Shown piece by piece: positions 1-6,704 of a stretch of DNA of 64,000 nt. Position numbers and translations under genes: made by a program. The stretch lies in contig NZ_OY760916.1 of assembly GCF_963664075.1 (NCBI RefSeq), forward strand, positions 2,110,001 to 2,174,000. The letters are read 5' to 3'. The DNA comes from an uncultured Desulfobulbus sp. (GTDB lineage: Bacteria; Desulfobacterota; Desulfobulbia; Desulfobulbales; Desulfobulbaceae). Within the stretch, counting starts at the first letter, position 1; the number at the start of each line of letters is the position of its first letter. Under the pieces are notes generated by a model, which had not been told where the DNA came from, did no database searches, and saw only the letters and a list, made by a program, of their open reading frames with translations.

Positions 1-49
1 CCACGGCAAACAGGATCAGGATCCAGACCAGCAACATAATGATATTCAT
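1..49 (-). CDS. nuoH: NADH-quinone oxidoreductase subunit H (NuoH), N-terminal fragment
   Basis: Sixteen codons are visible before the window ends: an ATG at 49-47, then a very hydrophobic stretch (MNIIMLLVWILILFAV), as expected for the first transmembrane helix of NuoH/ND1. A GAGGAAG ribosome-binding site precedes it. NuoH is the membrane subunit at the junction of the peripheral and membrane arms of complex I and helps form the quinone chamber. The assignment rests mainly on position: it is the first gene after nuoD on the same strand, where nuoH falls in operons that lack nuoEFG. A different short membrane protein cannot be fully excluded from 16 residues. Confidence 0.6.
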   Translation of the reverse strand, partial: MNIIMLLVWILILFAV

Positions 50-164
50 TCTGTTCGCTTCCTCTTGTAATAAACCAAGCACAGTGGATTGTGCAAAGAC
101 ACCCGTGCCCAACTATAACGTTTGGGTTCAGGACTTAATCGCGACCTGAGCCAACAAAGACGGC

Positions 165-1391
165 TTAACGATCGGATTCTCCCAAAACCACATCAAGGCT
201 GCCGATATTGGCGATCAGATCAGCAATCAACTCTCCCTTGCACAGGGCCTTGAGGGAGCTGATATGGATAAAAGATGGGGAGCGGATATGCATGCGGTAG
301 GGGCGATTGTTGCCATCGGAGATGAAGTAGAATCCCAGCTCACCTTTGGGAACCTCGGTGGCCACATAGACATCGCCTTCGAGATAGAGCTTTTTATCGC
401 GCACCAGCTTAACCAGACCACCACCATAGTTACCGGCCTGAGGTACAACCCGGGCGGGTGCCTTAAAGGGCATGACCAGATCTGGAGCATCCGGCCCGAA
501 AATAGGTCCGGGAGGCAGCTGGTCGATGCACTGTTGAATAATGCGCACCGACTGGAGCATCTCTTCCATACGACAACGATAACGGGCGTAGATATCCCCC
601 TCGGTCGCCAGAGGTACTTCAAAGTCGACCTTGTCGTAGGCGTCGTAGGGCTGATGTTTACGGATATCGTAATCCACCCCAGAGCCGCGCAGGCAGGCAC
701 CGGTGAGCCCTAAACCAAGGGCCTCTTCTCCGCTGAGTTTGCCCACACCAACGGTACGTTTAAGCCAGATACGGTTGGTGTCGATCAGGGTTTCGTATTC
801 CTCCATTTTGGAGGGGAACATGTCGAGAAACCGTTGAAGCTCATCAATGAAATAGCGGCTGACATCCTGGCGCACCCCACCAATGCGGGGATAGGAAAAG
901 GTCAGTCGTGCCCCGCAGAGCTCCTCAAAGAGATCAAGGAGAATTTCTCGCTCACGGAAGCAGTAGAGAAAGACGGTCATGGCCCCGATATCAAGGGCAT
1001 GGGTCGCCAACCAGAGGAGGTGGGAACAGAGCCTGGACATCTCGCCCACGATGGTGCGGATATACTGGGCCCGCTCGGGAACGGAGATGGCAAGCAATTT
1101 TTCAACCGCCACACAGTAACCAATGTTATTGGACATGGCGGCGATATAATCAAGCCGATCCGTCAAGATGAGTGCCTGGGCGTAGGTTTTACTTTCGGCG
1201 AGTTTTTCAAATCCACGATGGAGGTACCCAACCTGTGGATTGCACTCCATAATGGTTTCACCATCAAGCTCTAGGTCAACCCGCAAAACACCGTGGGTCG
1301 CAGGATGCTGAGGCCCCATACGCAGAGAGTAGCGTTCGCTCTCTCCGTCAACCACAGGCACCTCGATGGTTTTGGACGTTGTCTGACTCAT
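165..1391 (-). CDS. nuoD: NADH-quinone oxidoreductase subunit D (NuoD, 49 kDa subunit)
   Basis: A 408-residue NuoD of normal length. Near residues 25-35 it has the GPQHPATHG loop, whose histidine lines the quinone site in this family. The family-typical [11 protein letters not shown] and [10 protein letters not shown] segments follow, and the C-terminus ends in the conserved [11 protein letters not shown]. NuoD and NuoC form the connecting part of complex I that takes electrons from the N2 cluster in NuoB to quinone. It is separate from NuoC, not fused. Its start shares one base with the nuoC stop. Downstream, 115 bp separate it from the putative nuoH, and nuoE, nuoF and nuoG are absent from that gap. 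Confidence 0.96.
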   Translation of the reverse strand: MSQTTSKTIEVPVVDGESERYSLRMGPQHPATHGVLRVDLELDGETIMECNPQVGYLHRGFEKLAESKTYAQALILTDRLDYIAAMSNNIGYCVAVEKLLAISVPERAQYIRTIVGEMSRLCSHLLWLATHALDIGAMTVFLYCFREREILLDLFEELCGARLTFSYPRIGGVRQDVSRYFIDELQRFLDMFPSKMEEYETLIDTNRIWLKRTVGVGKLSGEEALGLGLTGACLRGSGVDYDIRKHQPYDAYDKVDFEVPLATEGDIYARYRCRMEEMLQSVRIIQQCIDQLPPGPIFGPDAPDLVMPFKAPARVVPQAGNYGGGLVKLVRDKKLYLEGDVYVATEVPKGELGFYFISDGNNRPYRMHIRSPSFIHISSLKALCKGELIADLIANIGSLDVVLGESDR

Positions 1392-1972
1392 CAGTCCTCC
1401 TCCCTGGGATCATACTGCCCGTGGGCATGGCCTTCAGGGTCAAAGCCGTGTTTATCGAGTTCTTTGACCTTTTCCAGCAACTCGGTCATCCCCTTCCATT
1501 CCACCTTGCCTTTAAGGGGATAACTTTTCTGCAGGGGATGTCCCTCCCAGTCCTCGGGCATGAGTACACGCCGCAAATCAGGATGCCCGGTAAAGCTGAT
1601 GCCCATGAGATCGTAGGTCTCTCGTTCCAGCCAATCAGCCCCTGGCCAGAGCTCAACCACGGAGTCAATGGCGGGATCTGTATCCCCCACTTCCGCCCGG
1701 AGACGGATTTCATGACCAAGGGTAATGGAATAGAGGTTATAGACCACCTCGAACTTGGAGAGTTTGGGATCTTTTCGCCTGGAGTTATCGACCCCACAGA
1801 GCGCTCGCAGATGATTCATCTGCAAAGAGGGGTCATCGCGCAGATAGGTGACCATCTCTTTGATGCGACCAGCACGGACGATCACTGCGCCCTGCCCCTG
1901 GTTGAGGTAGCTGTCGATGACTTCCTCGGGAAACCTGGCCCTGATTTGCTCGATTATCGCCACTGGCTCCAT
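1391..1972 (-). CDS. nuoC: NADH-quinone oxidoreductase subunit C (NuoC, 30 kDa subunit)
   Basis: A 193-residue protein with the NuoC signature around residues 115-150 ([20 protein letters not shown]), followed by the [17 protein letters not shown] segment typical of the 30 kDa family. Its role is structural: it clamps NuoD and NuoB in the connecting module of complex I. The ATG at 1972 lies 19 bp inside the nuoB 3' end and its stop touches the nuoD start, so translational coupling through nuoB-C-D is likely. The C-terminal tail is acidic and short. Confidence 0.95.
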   Translation of the reverse strand: MEPVAIIEQIRARFPEEVIDSYLNQGQGAVIVRAGRIKEMVTYLRDDPSLQMNHLRALCGVDNSRRKDPKLSKFEVVYNLYSITLGHEIRLRAEVGDTDPAIDSVVELWPGADWLERETYDLMGISFTGHPDLRRVLMPEDWEGHPLQKSYPLKGKVEWKGMTELLEKVKELDKHGFDPEGHAHGQYDPREED

Positions 1973-2475
1973 CGGAACTGCTCCTGTTGAATTTTTTCCT
2001 GGAGCTTGAGGAATCCCTCAAGCAGGGCCTCGGGACGTGGAGGACACCCCGGCACATAGACATCGACCGGAATAATCTGATCAACCCCTTGGGTGACAGC
2101 ATAGGTATCAAAAACGCCTCCGGAGCAGGCACAACTGCCCATGGCAAGGACGTAGCGCGGTTCGGGCATCTGATCATAGACCCGGCGCAGAACCGGAGCC
2201 ATTTTTTTGGTCAGGGTACCGGCAACCACCATGCAGTCTGCCTGGCGAGGACTTGCGCGAAAGAGAATACCAAAGCGATCAAGATCGTTGGTTGAGGCAC
2301 CGGCATCCATCATTTCAATGGCACAGCAGGCCAGACCAAAGGTCACCGGCCAGATTGACCCGGAACGGCCCCAGTTGACCAGTTTGTTCAACGGGCCAAG
2401 TACAGCGTTGGCACCGGGAATAAAGCGTACCCCCTCCTCCAACTCGACCATGGTTGAATCGTTTATTTCTCCCAT
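1954..2475 (-). CDS. nuoB: NADH-quinone oxidoreductase subunit B (NuoB, N2 cluster subunit)
   Basis: A 173-residue PSST-family subunit that carries the terminal iron-sulfur cluster N2 of complex I. The tandem cysteines C50-C51 ([11 protein letters not shown]), a cysteine in GSCACSGG and one in VPGCPPRPE supply the expected N2 ligands. The [13 protein letters not shown] loop is also conserved. It starts 13 bp inside nuoA and overlaps nuoC by 19 bp. It resembles the complex I form, not the NiFe-hydrogenase small subunit, because the neighbours are nuoA, C and D and no hydrogenase large subunit is present. Confidence 0.95.
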   Translation of the reverse strand: MGEINDSTMVELEEGVRFIPGANAVLGPLNKLVNWGRSGSIWPVTFGLACCAIEMMDAGASTNDLDRFGILFRASPRQADCMVVAGTLTKKMAPVLRRVYDQMPEPRYVLAMGSCACSGGVFDTYAVTQGVDQIIPVDVYVPGCPPRPEALLEGFLKLQEKIQQEQFRWSQWR

Positions 2476-2834
2476 TGCAGAACTCCTTTTTTCCAGGCGT
2501 AAACATAGCCCACCAACAGAAGTGCGATGAACAGCAGCATCTCGACCAGGGCAAAAAGTCCCAGCCGATCATAGCTCACTGCCCAGGGATAGAGATAAAT
2601 GGCTTCAACATCAAAGACCACAAAGAGAATGGCGATCAGATAGAACTTGACCGAAAAACGCATTCGTGGGGCCTCGGTCGGCTCATTACCCGATTCGTAG
2701 GCAACCAGCTTTTCCTTGTACGGCCGGCTCAAACGAAAGAACCGGCCGATAACCAGGGTCAGCACACCAAACAAAACACCAAAGATCAGCAGCAGTAAAA
2801 TGCCGAGATATTCCTTGGGCAGCGCTTCCATCAT
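2463..2834 (-). CDS. nuoA: NADH-quinone oxidoreductase subunit A (NuoA)
   Basis: A small membrane subunit (123 residues) with three predicted helices: about residues 9-29, 65-85 and 90-110. The conserved polar loop between helices 1 and 2 is present ([17 protein letters not shown]), followed by [19 protein letters not shown], the hallmark of NuoA/ND3. I chose the ATG at 2834, not the TTG at 2837, because AGGAG lies 7 bases upstream of the ATG. It begins 10 bp after the ferredoxin gene ends, so the redox genes upstream and the nuo genes look like one transcription unit. Confidence 0.94.
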   Translation of the reverse strand: MMEALPKEYLGILLLLIFGVLFGVLTLVIGRFFRLSRPYKEKLVAYESGNEPTEAPRMRFSVKFYLIAILFVVFDVEAIYLYPWAVSYDRLGLFALVEMLLFIALLLVGYVYAWKKGVLQWEK

Positions 2835-2844
2835 CAAAAAACTC

Positions 2845-3351
2845 CTATGAGCGTCGGTTTTCCATCAACTGCTCGGCATAGGCCTGACGAGCTGTTTGAG
2901 AAGCCTCTGACGGGGTGGTGAAATGGAGACAGTTGGTCACACATTTGGCTACACAGGCGGGTTCCAATCCCTGGTCGATACGGTCCATACAGAGATCGCA
3001 CTTGCCGACTTTGCCGGTTTCCGCATTCCATTGGGGGACGGTCCAGGGGCAGGCGGTGATGCAGGCTTTGCAGCCAACGCAGGACTTGGCATCCACATAG
3101 ACAATGCCGTCTTTTTCGCGACGACGCATGGCCCCGGTGGGACAGGCGTCGATGCACCAAGCCTTTTCACAGTGAAAACAGGAAAGGTAGACGAAATTGA
3201 TCTTCGGGGTTGGCTCACCAGGCGCTTCCACCTTGAGCATGCGACAATAAAACGCATCAGGTCCGGGCTTGTTTTTTGATTTACAATGCACCTCACAGGC
3301 CCGGCAGCCAATACAATCGGCCACATCCTGAACGATAAGATATTTACTCAT
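2845..3351 (-). CDS. four-cluster 4Fe-4S ferredoxin subunit (HycB/DmsB/PsrB family) next to complex I genes
   Basis: A 168-residue electron-transfer protein with about sixteen cysteines in four clusters. The sets include CIGCRACEVHC at residues 13-23, CFHCEKAWCIDACPTGA, CVGCKACITACPW and CDLCMDRI...CVAKC. This is the standard beta subunit of molybdopterin oxidoreductases (DmsB, PsrB, PhsB, HycB, FdhB families). I start it at 3351, not further upstream, because AAGGAG sits just ahead of that ATG. There is no signal peptide. It lies between the molybdoenzyme (17 bp upstream) and nuoA (10 bp downstream). By inference it carries electrons from the molybdenum subunit to complex I subunits in place of NuoEFG; the exact partner is not shown by sequence. 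Confidence 0.88.
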   Translation of the reverse strand: MSKYLIVQDVADCIGCRACEVHCKSKNKPGPDAFYCRMLKVEAPGEPTPKINFVYLSCFHCEKAWCIDACPTGAMRRREKDGIVYVDAKSCVGCKACITACPWTVPQWNAETGKVGKCDLCMDRIDQGLEPACVAKCVTNCLHFTTPSEASQTARQAYAEQLMENRRS

Positions 3352-3368
3352 TTCAACTCTCCTTAGGG

Positions 3369-5453
3369 TTAAACGGGGGTAACAGTAACAAAACTTTCGG
3401 CAAGATTCAGGCCACCACCGGCCTTGTCCCACTCCTTGAGTTTACCCTTCATGTAGAGTTGATCAGCCAGACCTTTTTTATAGGCCCGCTTTTTGGCTGG
3501 TACGCGTGTACCAAATCCATGGAGCATGAAGACTGCCTCGGGGTGGATAAGGTCGGTTACTTTCGCAATTATAGTGCCCTGCTCATCGCCGTTGGCCACC
3601 ATAACGCGCGCACCGTCCTTTATCCCTAATTTTTTTGCAGCCTGGGTATTGATCCACAGTTTATTCTCCCGTAAGAGGTCATTGAGCAAAGGATTGTTCT
3701 GGTGATGACCATGGGCCTGATAGCCGTTTCGCCCAAAAAGGAGACGGAAACTGCCTTCCGGTGGCGCCTCGGGAGCTTCATAGGGAACTAACGAGGGAAC
3801 CCCCATAGCTTCCCACTTTTCGTTGACGATTTCAATCTTTCCGGAGTCGGTTCCAAATTTTAGGTTATCCCGGTCATACCAGATTGCTTCATCACTGAGC
3901 TTAACAAAGCCTTTCTCATCAAAATCAGAAACGCTCAGCCCCGTATCCTGTAACTGGTAAGCCCAGATATCCTCAATGGTCTCAAAGGGGAAATACTCGC
4001 CTTTACCCATACGCCGGGCGATTTCCAAGTAAATCTCCCAGCCAGCCTTGGTATTATTCAAAGGTTCTACACATTGCTCACGACGACCAAAGCCAGGTTT
4101 CAGCCCTTTCTCAGTACGCAGTATGGATGCACGTTCCACGTAGGTATTTTCAGGAAGGATTACATCGGCAAACCAGGCTGTATCACTGAAGTTGATGTCG
4201 ACTGAGACGATAAGCTCAAGCTTATTTAAGATACGCATCTGCTCGTCGGTGTCGGGCAGTGCGATAAAAGGATCATGCCGATGAATGAAGTAGGCCTTGA
4301 GTGGATAAGGCTCTTCTTTTTCAATGGCCTCGTAAGCTGTCTGCAGCATACCAGCACCGGCATCCCATTGGGGATACCGTGTTCCGCAGCCATCTGCGCG
4401 TTCCTCCCCCACACCGGGAACCAGGGCTCCAAGGCTTTTGAGGCCCGAACGACCTGCATCTTTAGGAGTTTTGGGGTAAAAAAGTCCACCAGGTTGCTCA
4501 ATAGAGCCCATGAGTGCATTGATAATGTGGATCATACGTGAGGCAAAGTATGAATCCCGATAACGGGCAAGCATCCAGCCTGGATGAAAGATAACTTTGG
4601 GACGGTCTTGATTCAGTTCGCGGCAGAAGGCCTCGATCTCCTCAGCAGCAATACCTGTTTCATTGGCAGCCCACTGGGCGGTATACGGCTCAAGAAAGAC
4701 ACGCAGTTCCTTCATACCATTGACGTACTTGTCGACAAATTCTTTGTCGTAATAGCGATTTTTGACAAGTACATGGGCAATACCCAGCAACAGCGCATAA
4801 TCAGTGCCTGGCTTATTCTGCCAGTAACGTGTTGCTTTTCCCGCAGTCACAGAGGCACGAGGATCGATGTAGGTGACGTGACATCCTTTTTTTACCGCCT
4901 TCAGAAAACTTTTAACCTCTTTGACCTTAAGCGCTTCTGTGATATTGCGTCCGAAAAGGACAATATGCTGAGCATTGGCAAAATCGTAGGCAAACCCTTT
5001 ACGCCCCATACCGTACAAAGATTTTGCGGCATGGTGAACGTTACGGCCACAGGTACAGTCGTGATTGATGTAGTTGGGAGAGCCTAAAGCCTTAACAAAG
5101 GCCTTACGCAGATCGGCAAAAGGACCACCCCGATCAGAGAACATGATGGAACGAGCACCATGTTCGTTGATGATGGAACCAAGCTTATTGGTGATATAGT
5201 CAAAGGCCTCTTCCCAGCTTGCTTCACGCCACTTCCCTTCTCCACGTTCACCTACGCGAATCATCGGAGATTGCGGACGCTGTTTATCTTCACGCTGTGC
5301 GAAAGTAGCGGCCCCTTTAGCACAGAGACTGCGCCCCATACCAGAGTCGTTAGCATTGCCTTCTATCCATACAGGTTCACCATTTTCCACTTCTACGGTC
5401 ACCGGACAGCGAACGGCGCACATGCCGCAGATACTATACTTAGTCTCACTCAT
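3369..5453 (-). CDS. molybdopterin oxidoreductase (PsrA/PhsA/FdhF-like catalytic subunit), no Tat signal
   Basis: A 694-residue DMSO-reductase-family enzyme. An N-terminal 4Fe-4S site (C9, C12, C16, C44) precedes the molybdopterin domain. In the region that usually supplies the molybdenum ligand there is NHDCTCGRN (C133 and C135), so Cys ligation as in polysulfide/thiosulfate reductases is likely. The C-terminal dinucleotide-binding domain starts near residue 585 (FRLLFGRNGYQAHGHHQNNP). The protein begins MSETKYSICGMC, with no twin-arginine leader, so it should be cytoplasmic, whereas PsrA/PhsA are normally exported. No NrfD/PsrC membrane anchor gene follows; the next genes are the ferredoxin and nuoA-D. 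The substrate is unknown: formate, a sulfur compound or an internal donor are all possible. It could act as the electron-input module of this complex I. Confidence 0.85.
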   Translation of the reverse strand: MSETKYSICGMCAVRCPVTVEVENGEPVWIEGNANDSGMGRSLCAKGAATFAQREDKQRPQSPMIRVGERGEGKWREASWEEAFDYITNKLGSIINEHGARSIMFSDRGGPFADLRKAFVKALGSPNYINHDCTCGRNVHHAAKSLYGMGRKGFAYDFANAQHIVLFGRNITEALKVKEVKSFLKAVKKGCHVTYIDPRASVTAGKATRYWQNKPGTDYALLLGIAHVLVKNRYYDKEFVDKYVNGMKELRVFLEPYTAQWAANETGIAAEEIEAFCRELNQDRPKVIFHPGWMLARYRDSYFASRMIHIINALMGSIEQPGGLFYPKTPKDAGRSGLKSLGALVPGVGEERADGCGTRYPQWDAGAGMLQTAYEAIEKEEPYPLKAYFIHRHDPFIALPDTDEQMRILNKLELIVSVDINFSDTAWFADVILPENTYVERASILRTEKGLKPGFGRREQCVEPLNNTKAGWEIYLEIARRMGKGEYFPFETIEDIWAYQLQDTGLSVSDFDEKGFVKLSDEAIWYDRDNLKFGTDSGKIEIVNEKWEAMGVPSLVPYEAPEAPPEGSFRLLFGRNGYQAHGHHQNNPLLNDLLRENKLWINTQAAKKLGIKDGARVMVANGDEQGTIIAKVTDLIHPEAVFMLHGFGTRVPAKKRAYKKGLADQLYMKGKLKEWDKAGGGLNLAESFVTVTPV

Positions 5454-6133
5454 AATTTCTCACCCACTCGTTTCATCCCTCACCGACCGCCCCTGCATCG
5501 GTGCCATCATTCAATAAAAATATCTGATACAACGATCTAGCGTGAATTTCCCACATCCTGTTGCGCACTTGGTCAATGAGCAAAGCATACCAGTCTCAGT
5601 GTAGCTCGACGGTATACATTCTCCATAGAACCGTTAATTCAAATAGTTAACAAAGAAAATGCCCATCATTTCAAATTTTAAATATCAATATTACTGATCC
5701 TAATATTAAATTTAATCAAGAAATACTTAAAAACATTGAGATTATCTACAAAAGATCTCTGTAAATTAAAAATCTATTCGACAGAGGTTAATGATCAATT
5801 TTACTTATGAAAAAACTTGCACATTTTGCATCAACAGGGTGAAAGATTTTCAGAAAATAGATTTTAGATTACAAAAAAATACCCGGAAAATCAAGCGATT
5901 AACTCACGTATCCTTCTATTGGTAAGGTGCTGATTTTGCGCGGTATCCCCTCCTCCTCTTTTTTATTCCAGGTATTTTTTGGGACAGCCCTCACCACCAA
6001 CACACTACCGTTTAAGTTATCTCAACACTTTTTAGTGTATCCTAAAAATAGGAATTGACATTTACTCTCAACCCGATAAACTCGCCCACTGTTTAGCTCA
6101 GGCTAAAATTTAACTCCTTGGCTAATATTCGTT
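5454..6133. other. 680-bp AT-rich intergenic region between divergent redox and iron operons
   Basis: No open reading frame with coding character was recognised. It separates the minus-strand molybdoenzyme/nuo operon from the plus-strand feo operon, so it should hold promoters in both directions. The part from about 5640 to 5900 is strongly A+T rich. Near the feo side are two small adjacent dyads, ACACT(tttt)AGTGT at 6025-6038 and TCCTA(aaaa)TAGGA at 6040-6053, followed by a sigma-70-like promoter. No textbook Fur box was found by eye. Confidence 0.6.
6055..6082 (+). promoter_or_regulatory. sigma-70-like promoter candidate for the feo operon
   Basis: TTGACA at 6055-6060 matches the -35 consensus exactly. 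After a 16-base spacer comes TAAACT at 6077-6082, a fair -10. It points toward feoA, whose start is about 50 bases downstream. Two short dyads (6025-6038 and 6040-6053) lie directly upstream and could be regulator sites. The call rests on the two hexamers and position only. Confidence 0.4.
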
Positions 6134-6484
6134 ATGGGTAGATTCAAATCTTTTTTTACAAAAACAGGGCAACCCACTGAAAAAACAACTTATTGCCCTA
6201 ACTGCCCCCCCTCTCAACGAGGGTGTCCTCTCGCGGGCTTTCCGCTGTCGCTCGCCAGCGAAGGCGAAAAGGTCCGCATTATTATGATCCGTAAAGGGAA
6301 AATGCTGCATGAACGTCTGGGGAGCATGGGATTGAAGGTGGATGATGCCATAACTGTCATAAAAAAACAGCCAGGTGGTGGCACCATCATTGAGAAATCA
6401 GGTAACCGCTATGCGCTGGGTGGCGGCATGTCACTCAAAATTAACGTTATGAGGTGTGAAGGAAATGGAACAGACGCTTGCTGA
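6134..6484 (+). CDS. feoA: FeoA domain protein with a cysteine-containing N-terminal extension
   Basis: A 116-residue protein. The last 75 residues form a FeoA (SH3-like) domain, starting LAGFPLSLASEGEKVRI and including HERLGSMGL and GGGMSLKINVM. FeoA proteins are small cytoplasmic partners of the ferrous-iron transporter FeoB. The first 40 residues are extra and hold CPNC...GC, a possible metal site. The upstream ATG at 6134 has no clear ribosome-binding site, so a later start is possible, but the cysteines directly before the domain favour a start that includes them. It overlaps the second feoA by 20 bp and heads the feoA-feoA-feoB-feoC operon. Confidence 0.85.
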   Translation: MGRFKSFFTKTGQPTEKTTYCPNCPPSQRGCPLAGFPLSLASEGEKVRIIMIRKGKMLHERLGSMGLKVDDAITVIKKQPGGGTIIEKSGNRYALGGGMSLKINVMRCEGNGTDAC

Positions 6485-6704
6485 TATAAAGGTTGGCGAA
6501 CAAGCCATGATTATTGGGTTTCAGCAGTCCAGTCAGCCCTATCGCCAGAGACTGCTGGCCATGGGGTTGACCAAAGGAACGAAACTGCGCGTGTCACGGG
6601 TAGCTCCTCTTGGTGATCCTGTGGAAATTGAGGTTCGAGAATACAACCTCAGCCTGCGAAAAGAAGAAGCAAAAGCCCTCGTGGTTGGGAGAATTAATCC
6701 ATGA
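6465..6704 (+). CDS. feoA: second FeoA domain protein
   Basis: A 79-residue FeoA-type protein. The SH3-like fold signature is visible in the segments LADIKVGEQAMI, RQRLLAMGLTKGTKL, APLGDPVEIEV and LSLRKEEAKALVV. The ATG at 6465 is preferred over the GTG at 6456 because a GGAA-type ribosome-binding site lies ahead of it and the family usually starts shortly before the L-x-x-I-K-x-G motif. Its stop overlaps the feoB start in the ATGA pattern, so the two are probably translationally coupled. Having two FeoA proteins before one FeoB is known in several anaerobes; the two differ clearly in sequence and are not recent copies. Confidence 0.9.
   Translation: MEQTLADIKVGEQAMIIGFQQSSQPYRQRLLAMGLTKGTKLRVSRVAPLGDPVEIEVREYNLSLRKEEAKALVVGRINP

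Noticed and set aside
227-1274. Open frames on both strands over nuoD
   Set aside because: They are shadows of the well-supported nuoD frame, with no domain, no ribosome-binding site and unnatural composition.
5454-6133. Possible sRNA or riboswitch in the AT-rich gap
   Set aside because: Apart from two tiny dyads no stable structure or known riboswitch motif was seen.
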